A stretch of 64,000 nucleotides of DNA, taken from positions 2,976,001 through 3,040,000 of the forward strand of contig CBDCCX010000006.1 in the NCBI GenBank assembly GCA_965215165.1, read 5' to 3'. The stretch is from JANQRZ01 sp965215165 (lineage in GTDB: Bacteria; Bacteroidota; Rhodothermia; Rhodothermales; JANQRZ01). The position numbers were made by a program, and so were the translations under genes. Each line of letters begins with the position of its first letter. Position 1 is the stretch's first letter. The notes beneath the pieces were generated by a model, which ran no database searches, was not told where the DNA came from, and worked only from the letters and a program-made list of their open reading frames with translations. Of this stretch, positions 24,112-32,866 are shown piece after piece.

Positions 24112-27100
24112 ATGCGCTGCATTCTGCTCGCTATCCTCCTCGCTCTTCTCTCCCCCGCCAGTATGGCGCAGCCCACGACGGGCAGCCAGCAGACGGTCGT
24201 GATCGACCTTCGGGAGGGCGTCAACCTCGTAGCGCTGCCCGTCGTGCCGACTTCGACGAACATGAACACGGTCGTCGCAGGCATCCTGTCGGATATCTCG
24301 CTCGTCCAGGATGACAAAGGCCGGCACCTGATTCCGGAGCTGGACATCCACGACATCGCGGCGTGGCACTGGAAAGAGGCCTACAAAATCCACGCGAAGG
24401 TCCCGGCGACGCTCGTCGTCCGGGGCGCGACGCTGACCCCGGAGGCGTCGCCGCTCGTGCTCGAAGGCGGGGCGCACTGGATTCCCTATCTCCGCAACAC
24501 GACGCTCGCGGTCGACGAAGCACTGGCGACGATCCTGCCTAGCCTGAGCCGGGTCGAGGACGAGGACGGGCGCGTCTACGAGCCGGGCAACGGAAGCTCC
24601 ACGCTGGACTCGCTGCGGGCTGGGAACGGCTACCGGGTCTGGCTGACCGCGCGCGACACCCTCTACTACCCTGCCAACGCGGACGGCTTCGGCGGCGGCG
24701 GTGACCAAGCGGCCACGCTGGCCCAAGCGCTCGCGCTGCGCGGCATGCAAGAGGGCGACCAAGTCAATGTGCTCGGCTACTACGCGCCGAACGACGGCGG
24801 CGGCGGCCTCTTCCGCGTCACCAACAGCGGGGCGATGACCGACGGGGGCCTCGTCCACGCCCTGGATGAGCACGCGAGCGCGCCCGTCACCGAGGTGATC
24901 GCCAACGACTCGCGCCACGCCAAACCGTTTTCGATCCCGGCCGGGGCCCGCATCGTCCACGGGTCCGTCACCGTCGAACTGCTCCGCCCCAACGGCAACC
25001 GGATCGCGTCCATCGACGGCCGCTACCTGCACGGGCACGAGTGGGTCTCGCGGTTTCTCCCGGTCTCGCTCGTCAACTACAAAAGGGGCGAGTTCAACGA
25101 CCGCCGCGAGCGGCTCGCCCAGTGGTGCGAGGACAAGGTAGGAGACATGTGGGCGTGTGACGTGCGCGTCACGTACCGGTACACCACCTCAGACCTCCGG
25201 CTGGAGCGGCTCAACCCCGGTGCGACGCTCAACGCCCATTGGTTCGGTGCCCGCCCTCACGCCGACGACCCCACGTTCGACAACCAACCCGTCCTGGGCC
25301 ACGTCATCAACGTGGCGAATCGCCTCAACAAGAACTTCGGAGGCACGATCACCACCATCCTGCTGCCCAAGAGAGAGGTGTACGAATATTCCGGGAGCCT
25401 CCAGCTCGGTCCTGACCTGACGCTGAAGGGAGCGGGCGGCACCGAACTCGCCACCGTGACCAACGACGTTGGCCTCACCTACCAGCCGGTCCGGATCAAG
25501 CAAAACTCGACACGGCTTCGTGTCAAGGCGGGCAAGGCGCTCGCGTTCATCCGCATGGAGAAGAGCGAGAACGATCCCAACTACCTCCAGCCGGACCTCA
25601 AGCACCGCCTCCACGGAAACAGAACGGCTATGTCAGTTGCTCCGGGCGCGTTCAATGCGGGCCTCGCCGACATCGTGCTCGACGGCAACTGGGAGCAGAA
25701 CCGGCAGGCCTTCGAGCAAGGCTGGAGCTCGTACGCGGAGAAGGAAACCGCCATGCGGAATACGCCGGGCTGGTCAGGCTTTGTCTCTACCATTCAGAAC
25801 AACGTGGAGATTCCCATCGGTCAGGTGCTCACGCTTCGCAACGTGGCCATCCTGGGCTACGGGGCGACCGGCGTGCTCGGCAACGTCAACAACACGTGGG
25901 ATGCGGAAAACGTACTGCTCGGTAACAGCGTGTGGAACCACGCGCTCTATGGAACCAACGGAGTCTGGAGGAACCTCACCTTCAGCGGGTTCTCCTGGTC
26001 CCACGGGGCGTTCAACGCAGGCGAGATCCACAACATGGTCTTCGAGGACGGAACCCCAGGACCGTTCCGGCCCGGCGAGCACATCCTCGGCATCCGAGGC
26101 GGCGACGTCTACTCGGAGGTGGAGATGACCGACCCGGACGACCTCGAGCAGTCCGTCTTCATCCGGTCAGACGGCAGCGTGATCGACCTCGGGGTCACCA
26201 TCGATGGATTCCACCTAGACCTGCGGGGGAGCGAGCTTACCGCTGCAATCGGAGGCTACGGACCGCGCATCCACGTCCGAAACGGAGTCGTCATCATGGA
26301 CGAGGGGTACTCGGAGTCCATCTTCAGAGAGAAGGGGAACGGGTACCAGAAAGCGCTCTACCCGGACTATCAGTTCGAGAACATCAGGGTCTACGATCAT
26401 GGGGAGGAGCGCGGGTGGCTGTTCCGGGGCCTCAACGTCACCGAGAGCACCTTCCGCAACGTCACGACCGATGCCACTCTGCTCGGGCCTACCGAAATCT
26501 CCAACCGGGCGTTCGACCTCCACGCCAACTGGCGCGACCACTTCGCCTGGAATGAGCCACAGACCGTGACCTTTACGGAGATGGACCTGGAGGCTCACCA
26601 ACGGTTCATCGGGCATGCCAAGACCCATCGCAACGCTGTGGGGACCACGTACTACATCACCAACTCGAGCTTCAACAACAGGTCGAACACGCTGATCGTG
26701 GGAGACAGCGGGACCGGCGAGCTGGACCGGTTCGACGGCGACGTGAGTAAGCTCGACGTCTTGATGGACGGCGTGGAGTTCAAGATGCACAATAGCTATT
26801 TCCAGAACCTGGAGCTGTTCTTCGCGCTCGCCCGACTCCGGAACTGCACGGATTCCGAGAGCGGTCACACCAGCGAGAGCGCCGGGAGCCGGACGTATAC
26901 GGCCTCGGGGGGCGAGACCCACTTCGACACGCCGACGAACCTGCTGTGGGAACCGCTCGCGGCCGGCTTCACGTCTGTGCAGGAGGGGGGCGGGGCGTCG
27001 GGGCTGTACGCGTCCCACGAGTACGTATCCGCCAACGGCTCACCGCTCGGGGAGGACCGGCGCGGTCCGTACCTCCGTATCCGCCTCACCCGGCCGTTGC

Positions 27101-27198
27101 AGGCCGGCGAGGTGGTGACCTTCCTCTGGGACGCGGCGGTACGCCCATGGGACGGCACAGCCCGGCCCGAGACCTCTACGGGAGGAGCAACCCCTTGA
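24112..27198 (+). CDS. Large secreted protein with beta-helix (pectate-lyase/tailspike-like) region
   Basis: A 1028-residue exported protein. The signal peptide (residues 1-20, LLAILLALLSPASMAQ) sets the start at 24112. Residues about 28-190 hold two tandem small domains of the type 'LREGVNLVALPVVP ... LVQDDKGR ... AAWHWKEAYKIH' and 'HWIPYLRNTTL ... RVEDEDGRVYEP ... GNGYRVWL', common in secreted Rhodothermota proteins. Next, YYAPNDGGGGLFRV (about 222) resembles the N-terminal segment of tailspike and pectate-lyase-superfamily proteins; the region to about 950 is rich in short Asn/Gly/Val-containing strands fitting a right-handed beta-helix. It may bind or cut the polysaccharide made by the neighbouring cluster. 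There is no T9SS C-terminal domain. Its 3' end overlaps the converging gene by 23 bp. Confidence 0.82.
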   Translation: MRCILLAILLALLSPASMAQPTTGSQQTVVIDLREGVNLVALPVVPTSTNMNTVVAGILSDISLVQDDKGRHLIPELDIHDIAAWHWKEAYKIHAKVPATLVVRGATLTPEASPLVLEGGAHWIPYLRNTTLAVDEALATILPSLSRVEDEDGRVYEPGNGSSTLDSLRAGNGYRVWLTARDTLYYPANADGFGGGGDQAATLAQALALRGMQEGDQVNVLGYYAPNDGGGGLFRVTNSGAMTDGGLVHALDEHASAPVTEVIANDSRHAKPFSIPAGARIVHGSVTVELLRPNGNRIASIDGRYLHGHEWVSRFLPVSLVNYKRGEFNDRRERLAQWCEDKVGDMWACDVRVTYRYTTSDLRLERLNPGATLNAHWFGARPHADDPTFDNQPVLGHVINVANRLNKNFGGTITTILLPKREVYEYSGSLQLGPDLTLKGAGGTELATVTNDVGLTYQPVRIKQNSTRLRVKAGKALAFIRMEKSENDPNYLQPDLKHRLHGNRTAMSVAPGAFNAGLADIVLDGNWEQNRQAFEQGWSSYAEKETAMRNTPGWSGFVSTIQNNVEIPIGQVLTLRNVAILGYGATGVLGNVNNTWDAENVLLGNSVWNHALYGTNGVWRNLTFSGFSWSHGAFNAGEIHNMVFEDGTPGPFRPGEHILGIRGGDVYSEVEMTDPDDLEQSVFIRSDGSVIDLGVTIDGFHLDLRGSELTAAIGGYGPRIHVRNGVVIMDEGYSESIFREKGNGYQKALYPDYQFENIRVYDHGEERGWLFRGLNVTESTFRNVTTDATLLGPTEISNRAFDLHANWRDHFAWNEPQTVTFTEMDLEAHQRFIGHAKTHRNAVGTTYYITNSSFNNRSNTLIVGDSGTGELDRFDGDVSKLDVLMDGVEFKMHNSYFQNLELFFALARLRNCTDSESGHTSESAGSRTYTASGGETHFDTPTNLLWEPLAAGFTSVQEGGGASGLYASHEYVSANGSPLGEDRRGPYLRIRLTRPLQAGEVVTFLWDAAVRPWDGTARPETSTGGATP

Positions 27199-28111
27199 CG
27201 CGGGAGAAGGGAAGGTAGGCGCTCGCCATGACCACGAGGAAGGCGACGGTGTAGAGCACGGGCCAGTGCCGGAACGGCCGCTCGCTGCACTGCGCCGTCG
27301 CCATCGCGGTCAGCACCCACGCGAACCCGACGACCGGGGCGAGGGGATACGTCGTCAGGACGAACCCGAACAGGGCCGGGTCGCGCCACCGCGAGGGGCC
27401 GCGGTCCTCCGGCCACAAGAAGCACACGGCCACGACGGCCTCGATCCCGATGGTCCACCACGTCATAAACTGCGCGAGCGCAGCGATCCGGGGGCCGGAG
27501 ACCACCTCGGCCCCCGCGCTCGGATCGCCGAAGGCGACGAGGGCCTTGAGGTACTCGGCGTTGAGGGTCAGCCCGCCGGCTGAGACACCGCCGCCGACTT
27601 CGGCGAGCCCGGCGAACCGCCCGTCCTGGAGGAGCGTGGCCTCGAAAAACGCGCCGCTCAGATAGTCCACCGAGATGGCTTTCCATAGCACGGCGAAGAA
27701 GAAGGCGAGCCCGATCAGCAGGCGCGCGTTGAGCGCCAGGAACCGGTCGGGATCGTCGGCGAGGCGGGAGAGCGCCAGCGCGAGGCACCAGTACGTGACC
27801 AGGTACTTGTGGTTGTCGATCGAGAACCACGCCTGGAGGTGGCCCACGGCCAAGATTGTGGTGATGGCAAACCAGAAGGGCGCACTGCGGACGAGGGGCC
27901 GGTGGAGCACGGCCAGCACAGCCAGGCCCAGGACGCCGACCTGCATGTACCACACCGAAACGGTGAACATCAGCAGCAGCAAGATCGTCATCGCCGCGAC
28001 CAGCTCGAAGCGCCGCGCCGGGGCGGAGAACGCCTCGGCCGCGTCGAGCGCGGCGGCCCGCGTGCGGTGCCACCAGCCGTCGGCGTAGTCGGTCATCGGA
28101 GCGTCTGCCAT
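27176..28111 (-). CDS. Polytopic membrane protein, unrecognised
   Basis: A 311-residue protein with about eight hydrophobic segments (for example LVAAMTILLLLMFTVSVWYM, ILAVGHLQAWFS, LLIGLAFFFAVLWKAI, MTWWTIGIEAVVAVCFLW). The FSIDNHKYLVTYWCLALAL segment recalls HTTM-type membrane proteins, but I cannot assign a family. It is the last gene of the minus-strand polysaccharide run, 30 bp after a likewise unrecognised gene. The two probably act together. An ATG at 28096 (MTDYADGWW) is an alternative start. Confidence 0.75.
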   Translation of the reverse strand: MADAPMTDYADGWWHRTRAAALDAAEAFSAPARRFELVAAMTILLLLMFTVSVWYMQVGVLGLAVLAVLHRPLVRSAPFWFAITTILAVGHLQAWFSIDNHKYLVTYWCLALALSRLADDPDRFLALNARLLIGLAFFFAVLWKAISVDYLSGAFFEATLLQDGRFAGLAEVGGGVSAGGLTLNAEYLKALVAFGDPSAGAEVVSGPRIAALAQFMTWWTIGIEAVVAVCFLWPEDRGPSRWRDPALFGFVLTTYPLAPVVGFAWVLTAMATAQCSERPFRHWPVLYTVAFLVVMASAYLPFSRVKGLLLP

Positions 28112-28141
28112 AAGTCAGCCAGCGAGAGGTCGGCGAGGTCG

Positions 28142-28783
28142 TCAGTCGAGGTTCAGGGTGATGCTTTCGAGCAGCTCAGGGGCGGCGCGGTCCGTCTGCT
28201 GGTCGAAGCGCAAGGCCCACACCTCGACGCGGACGCCCAGGATCTCCGGCTGCTCGGTGCCGGGCGGGGGCGGTTGGGACTGGGCAAAGGCGATCCGCGC
28301 GGGGTAGTCGGCGGCGCTCGTGTCGGGTAGGGCGACTGGCGCGCTCAGGCTGTCCGCCGTCTGCCGCCGGGCCGCCCGGCGGCGCGCCATCGCCGGGGTG
28401 CGGGCGAGGTACTTGCGGAGGTCCTCGGGCAGGCTCGCGATCTCGTCGAGGACCTCCTCGAACGGGTAGATCCGCCAGTGACTCCCGGCGGCGTCGCGGG
28501 CGACCTGCTCCAACGTCTCTGCGTCGGGCATACTGGTCACGCGCAGCGTCTGGACCGAGAGCGTTCCGAACAGGGCCAGGGCCTCGCCCTCCGGCGTCAG
28601 CAGGTAGGTCCGCAGAATGCGCTGGCCCGGGGCGTCGACCGTCGAGAACATCCCAAAGCCGCCGCCTTTCCACGGGGTCAGGTGCTGCGTGTGGGCGCGC
28701 CAGAGCTGCAGGCAGGCCACCAGCACGAGCACGGCCGGGACGAGATAGTAGAAAACGGGATGGCGAAACGTGCGGCGTTCCAT
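28142..28783 (-). CDS. Membrane-anchored protein of unknown function
   Basis: A 213-residue protein with one N-terminal transmembrane helix (about 9-26, VFYYLVPAVLVLVACLQLW) followed by a soluble domain. TPWKGGGFGMFSTVDAPGQRILRTYLLT is its most distinctive segment; a Pro-rich patch (QPPPPGTEQPE) precedes a final strand pair (EVWALRFDQ). I do not recognise the family. It sits between a glycosyltransferase and the polytopic protein and may be the partner of the latter. The ATG at 28783 was chosen since it begins the hydrophobic anchor. Confidence 0.75.
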   Translation of the reverse strand: MERRTFRHPVFYYLVPAVLVLVACLQLWRAHTQHLTPWKGGGFGMFSTVDAPGQRILRTYLLTPEGEALALFGTLSVQTLRVTSMPDAETLEQVARDAAGSHWRIYPFEEVLDEIASLPEDLRKYLARTPAMARRRAARRQTADSLSAPVALPDTSAADYPARIAFAQSQPPPPGTEQPEILGVRVEVWALRFDQQTDRAAPELLESITLNLD

Positions 28784-28857
28784 AGCGGCCCGACGGGCGG
28801 GGAAGGGCGGAAGAGCGTCCCAAACATACCGACGGGGGCCGGGACAAGTCTTGCCAA

Positions 28858-30126
28858 CTAGGCCGAGGAGGCTGGGTGCCCCGCCGGGGGGCGAATGTGG
28901 TGGAGGCGCTCGAAGAGCCGCTCCCACATGGCGCAGGCGACCTCCTGCTCGTAATGCTCCAGGAACGCGGCGCGGGCACGCTCGCCCTGCGCGGCGCGGA
29001 GGGCGTCGTCGCCGCACAGCCGGAGGAGGCCCTCGACGAGGCGGGCCGTGCTCCCCTCGCCGCCGGGCTCCACGACGACCCCGATCTGTTCGCGCTCGAT
29101 CGTCTCGGCGGGCACCGAGGCCGCCGGGCCGAGCATGACGACCGGCCGGCCGGCGGCCATGATCCCGTAGAGCTTGCCCGGTACCGCGATCCCCGCCATC
29201 CGCCGCTTGAGCGTGAGCAGGTGGATGCTCGCCGCCGAGAGAGAGTAGCGGAGCTGCTCGCGCGGGAGGTAGTCGAGGTAGCGGAAGTTCTCGATCCCGT
29301 GCTCCTCCGCGAAGGTGATGATGTCCTTCTTTCGCGGGCCGGATCCGACGAAGAGGAAGAAGAGGTCGGGGTGGTTCTTGAGGGTGTGCATCGCCGCGAG
29401 GACCTCCTCGAAGCGGTGGGCGAGGCCCGCGTTGCCGGAGTACATCACGACGCACTTGCCGCGCAGCCCCCACTCGTCGAGCAGCGGGTTGTCGGCGTGC
29501 GGCAGCGGTTCGATCTCGTCGCGCTTGCTCCAGACCGGGATCGTGTGGAGGCGGTCCGGCTGCACGCCCTTCGCCTCGATCCGCCGCTTCATGTAGGTCC
29601 CGAGGTCCACGATGAAGTCGGCGTTGCGGTAGCCGACGTCGTTGAGGCCGTGGAGCAGCTTGGCCGGCGCGCTGTCCGCCTTCAACATCCCGAGGGCCTC
29701 CTCGGCGTCGGGGTGGAGGTCCATTGACCAGATGCCGTAGCGCTGCCCGCGCAGCCGTTTCAGGATCGCCCCGACGTAGCACAGCAGGGGCGGCGTGGTC
29801 AGCACCACGAGGTAGTCGTAGTGCCGCCGCCGCAGCAGCCGGACGAGGACCCGGAGGTAGAAGCTCGCGTAGTCGACGAGCCGCCCGAGGTGGCGCTTGC
29901 GCCCGAAGCTCGTCGCCCGGATGCGGTGGATGCGGACGCCGTGGTGGACCTCCTCCTCGGGAGACGCCAGCTCGCCGGCGAGGTACTTGCCGCGGCTGCA
30001 CACCACGCTCACGTCGTGGCCCGCCGCCGCGAGGTGCTCGGCGAGGTCGGTCAGGTGCTGGCCCGTCGAGGCGAAGTCGGGCCAGTAGTGCTGGTTGACG
30101 AAGAGCAGTGACGGCTTCTCGGTCAC
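28858..30126 (-). CDS. Glycosyltransferase family 4 (WcaI-like)
   Basis: A 422-residue GT-B enzyme that should add a sugar to a lipid-linked glycan at the inner membrane. The N-terminal acceptor domain starts LLFVNQHYWPDFASTGQHL, and the C-terminal donor domain has YSGNAGLAHRFEE, the LPREQLRYSLSAASIHLL segment and VPGKLYGIMAAGRPVVM, a pattern typical of the WcaI/WbuB branch. Length is usual. A short intergenic space with a strong palindrome (30142-30169) separates it from the carbamoyltransferase upstream. Confidence 0.9.
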   Translation of the reverse strand: MTEKPSLLFVNQHYWPDFASTGQHLTDLAEHLAAAGHDVSVVCSRGKYLAGELASPEEEVHHGVRIHRIRATSFGRKRHLGRLVDYASFYLRVLVRLLRRRHYDYLVVLTTPPLLCYVGAILKRLRGQRYGIWSMDLHPDAEEALGMLKADSAPAKLLHGLNDVGYRNADFIVDLGTYMKRRIEAKGVQPDRLHTIPVWSKRDEIEPLPHADNPLLDEWGLRGKCVVMYSGNAGLAHRFEEVLAAMHTLKNHPDLFFLFVGSGPRKKDIITFAEEHGIENFRYLDYLPREQLRYSLSAASIHLLTLKRRMAGIAVPGKLYGIMAAGRPVVMLGPAASVPAETIEREQIGVVVEPGGEGSTARLVEGLLRLCGDDALRAAQGERARAAFLEHYEQEVACAMWERLFERLHHIRPPAGHPASSA

Positions 30127-30141
30127 GGCGTCGGGGATTGG

Positions 30142-30169
30142 GTAGGGGCGACTGGCCGGTCGCCCCTAC
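30142..30169. repeat. Perfect 11-bp stem palindrome (REP-like) between cluster genes
   Basis: GTAGGGGCGAC-TGGCCG-GTCGCCCCTAC lies in the 50-bp gap between the carbamoyltransferase and the WcaI-like gene. It could stabilise or partly terminate the message. No T-run follows on either strand. Confidence 0.75.
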
Positions 30170-30176
30170 GGATGCG

Positions 30177-31958
30177 TTACGCCTCGCCCTCGCCGACGGC
30201 CTCGGCGGCCTCGACCGGGTGCCGCCGGATGACGGTGTTGCCGATCACGACGACGTCCATCCGGGTGCGGAGGAAGCAGTCGACGGCCTGCTCGGGCGTG
30301 TCCACGATCGGCTCGTTCTCGTTGAACGAGGTGTTGAGCAGGATCGGGATGCCGGAGCGCTCGCCGAAGGCGGTGATGAGGGCGTGGTAGGTCGGGTTCT
30401 GCCGAGCGCTGACGGTCTGGATGCGGCCGCTGCCGTCGACGTGGGTGATCGCCGGCAGGCTGTCGCGCTTGTCCGGGCGGACCTGGTAGACCTGCTGCAT
30501 GAACGGCGCGGGGGCGGCGTCCTCGAAGTAGTCGTGCAGCGCCTCCTCGGCGACCGACGGGGCGAAGGGCCGGAAGCGCTCCCTGAACTTGATCTTGAGG
30601 TTGATCAGGTCGCGCATGTCGGCGCGGCTCGGGTCGGCCAAGATGGAGCGGTTGCCGAGCGCGCGCGCGCCCCACTCCATCCGCCCCTGGAACCAGCCGA
30701 CCACATTCCCGTCGGCGAGCAGGTCGGCCGTGGTCTCGATGGTCTCGGCCTCGGTGTCGAACCGCTCCCAGGTGTAGGTCCACTCGGCGTCGTCGCGGGC
30801 CTCGACGATGGCGGTCACGTCCGCGTCGGGGTAGGACGTGCCCCAGTAGCCGTGCTCCATCACGAAGCCGCGCGGCTGCCCGAGCTCCTGGTTCCAGACC
30901 CAGTAGGCCGCGCCGAGGGCGGTGCCGTTGTCGGCGGCGGCGGGCTGGATGTAGACCTCCTCGAACCGCGTGTTCGCCCGGATTTTGCCGTTCGCTACGG
31001 AGTTCATCCCGCAGCCGCCGGAGAGGCAGAGGCGGGGCTGCTTGGTGCGCTCCCACAGCCCGCCCAGGATGTGGAACGCGGCCTCTTCGTAGACGGCTTG
31101 CAGCGACCGGGCCATGTCTTCGTGGACGCCCGTCACCTCGTCGTCGGGGTGCCGCGCCGGGCCGAGCAGCTTCTCCAGCTCGGCCGTGTAGACCCTGCCG
31201 AGCGTCGGGTAGCCCTCGTCCCACTCCATCTCGACGCCCTCGGACCAATGGCGGAAGTATTTCAGCTCGAGCTCGAACGTCCCGCCCTTCTTGAGGGTCA
31301 GGAGCTGCCGCAGGTCGTCGACCCGGGTCGGCTTGCCGTAGGGCGCTAGGCCCATCACCTTGTACTCGTCGCCGTAGTTGAGGAAGCCGAGGTGCTGCGT
31401 GATGGCGGTGTACAGCATCCCGAGCGAGTGCGGGAAGTAGACCTTCTCCAAGATGTCCAGTTTGTTGCCGCGCCCGAGCGCGGTGGACGTGCTTACGAAG
31501 TCGCCGAAGCCGTCGATGGCGCAGACGGCGGCCTCCTCGAAGGGCGAGACGAAGAAGGTGCTCGCGAGGTGCGCCGGGTGGTGCTCGACGTAGTGGATCT
31601 CCGGCAGCCCGCCCGTGCCCACGCCGAGCGCGTTGGCGAGCGGGCCGTGCAGGTCGCGGACCTTGCGCGAGTTCTGGACCCGGTCGAGCACGAGGCGGAG
31701 GTCCGGCCGGTTCTTTAGCGTGAACAGGCCCTTCTTGACCAGGTTCGCCTTGGGGTCGCGGCTGATGGCGACGTGGTCCACGTCCGCCCCCGTAATCCCG
31801 GCGATCTCGAGGCAGCGGCGGATGGCGAGCGTCGGGAAGCCGGCCCAGTGCTTGACGCGGCGGAACCGCTCCTCTTCGAGCGCAGCCACGAGCTGCCCGT
31901 CGCGGAGGAGGACGGCGGAGACGTCGCCGTGGTAGGCGTTGATGCCGAGGATGACCAT
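30177..31958 (-). CDS. Carbamoyltransferase (NodU/TobZ family)
   Basis: A 593-residue enzyme that transfers a carbamoyl group from carbamoyl phosphate, through carbamoyl-AMP, to a hydroxyl group. The N-terminal Kae1-like domain starts ILGINAYHGDVSAVLL (metal-binding His) with YVEHHPAHLASTF (HxxxH) at about 130 and IDGFGD after it; the LSGGCGMNSVANG segment and the C-terminal Carbam_trans_C domain (WFQGRMEWGARALGNRSIL, LLNTSFNENEPIV) are complete. Here the acceptor is probably a sugar of the surface polysaccharide, as in carbamoylated Nod factors and O-antigens. Intact, usual length. Confidence 0.93.
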   Translation of the reverse strand: MVILGINAYHGDVSAVLLRDGQLVAALEEERFRRVKHWAGFPTLAIRRCLEIAGITGADVDHVAISRDPKANLVKKGLFTLKNRPDLRLVLDRVQNSRKVRDLHGPLANALGVGTGGLPEIHYVEHHPAHLASTFFVSPFEEAAVCAIDGFGDFVSTSTALGRGNKLDILEKVYFPHSLGMLYTAITQHLGFLNYGDEYKVMGLAPYGKPTRVDDLRQLLTLKKGGTFELELKYFRHWSEGVEMEWDEGYPTLGRVYTAELEKLLGPARHPDDEVTGVHEDMARSLQAVYEEAAFHILGGLWERTKQPRLCLSGGCGMNSVANGKIRANTRFEEVYIQPAAADNGTALGAAYWVWNQELGQPRGFVMEHGYWGTSYPDADVTAIVEARDDAEWTYTWERFDTEAETIETTADLLADGNVVGWFQGRMEWGARALGNRSILADPSRADMRDLINLKIKFRERFRPFAPSVAEEALHDYFEDAAPAPFMQQVYQVRPDKRDSLPAITHVDGSGRIQTVSARQNPTYHALITAFGERSGIPILLNTSFNENEPIVDTPEQAVDCFLRTRMDVVVIGNTVIRRHPVEAAEAVGEGEA

Positions 31959-31976
31959 CTACTTCGAGGGGTTGTT

Positions 31977-32792
31977 TTAGAGCGTCGTGGAGGCCGAGGG
32001 CGGTTCAGGCTCGGGGCGGGGAGAAGATATCGCCCGGTTTCGGCGCTCGAATAAGTGCAGCGCGAGAAGAATCTCGGCGTAGGTGCGCTGGAGCGCGTAC
32101 TGCCAGCCGGCCGCGCCGTCGAGAATCCCCTTCTTGGCGAGGAGCGCGTAGAGCGGTGCCAGCACCGGCGCGACGCCGCCCCGGAGCCGGAGCTTGTCGG
32201 CGAGGCCGAGCGACTCCGGCGCGGCAGCCAGGAGCTTGTCCACCTCCTGAACGGCGTACTTCTGCTGTGCCGCCAGCCACGAGCCGAGCGGCTTGCGGTC
32301 GTCGTGCTGAATCAGCCCGGTGAGCGCCCCGACCGGTCCGTCGATCTCGACCCTGTGGGCGTGCCCGTCCTGCCGGTAGAACGCAGCCGAGCGGCGATAG
32401 AGGACGACGCGCGGCGGGTAGAGCGTCCCGCGCAGCGGCTTCCCGTCGATGCAATACTGAAACCCGACCTCGAACCCGCTCTCGGGCGGATCGACCGGCA
32501 GCGCCGCGATCTCGCCGACGAGGCGCGGGGTCAGCACGTAGTCCGCGTCGAGCGAGAGCACCCACTCGGTGCCGACGAGCGTGAGACCGTAGTTGCACTG
32601 CCCGGCGAAGCTGTCGAAGGCCCGCTGCTCGACGTCCACGTTCGGAAAGCGCCGGACGATGTCGAGCGTGGCGTCGGTGCTGAAACTGTCGAGCACGACG
32701 ACGCGCTCGGCCCAGGTCAGCCGCTCGAGGACGCGGCCGATGTTGGCCTCCTCGTTGAAGGTCAGGATGAGGGGGGTGATGTCGCGGGGCAC
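31977..32792 (-). CDS. Glycosyltransferase family 2 (WaaE/KdtX-like)
   Basis: A 271-residue GT-A enzyme. Family features: LILTFNEEANIGRVLERLTWAE, VVLDSFSTDATLDI, the FAGQCNYGL segment, and the metal-binding DxD in SLDADYVL at about residue 90. A hydrophobic C-terminal part (VAPVLAPLYALLAKKGI) probably touches the membrane. The start is taken as GTG at 32792, which directly precedes the first beta-strand; no in-frame ATG lies at a suitable distance. It is 19 bp upstream of the carbamoyltransferase on the same strand. Confidence 0.88.
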   Translation of the reverse strand: MPRDITPLILTFNEEANIGRVLERLTWAERVVVLDSFSTDATLDIVRRFPNVDVEQRAFDSFAGQCNYGLTLVGTEWVLSLDADYVLTPRLVGEIAALPVDPPESGFEVGFQYCIDGKPLRGTLYPPRVVLYRRSAAFYRQDGHAHRVEIDGPVGALTGLIQHDDRKPLGSWLAAQQKYAVQEVDKLLAAAPESLGLADKLRLRGGVAPVLAPLYALLAKKGILDGAAGWQYALQRTYAEILLALHLFERRNRAISSPRPEPEPPSASTTL

Positions 32793-32866
32793 GGCGGGCG
32801 GGGTGAGGCGTGGTGGAAGGGCTAGGCAAGGGCCGTGCCCGGAAGAGCAGTGCGGAGTGGGAACGG

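Noticed and set aside
28142..30001. Long reading frame that would fuse the unknown membrane protein with an upstream antisense-like part
   Set aside because: The N-terminal 400 residues are an out-of-frame shadow of the WcaI-like glycosyltransferase; the real gene starts at 28783 with a hydrophobic anchor.
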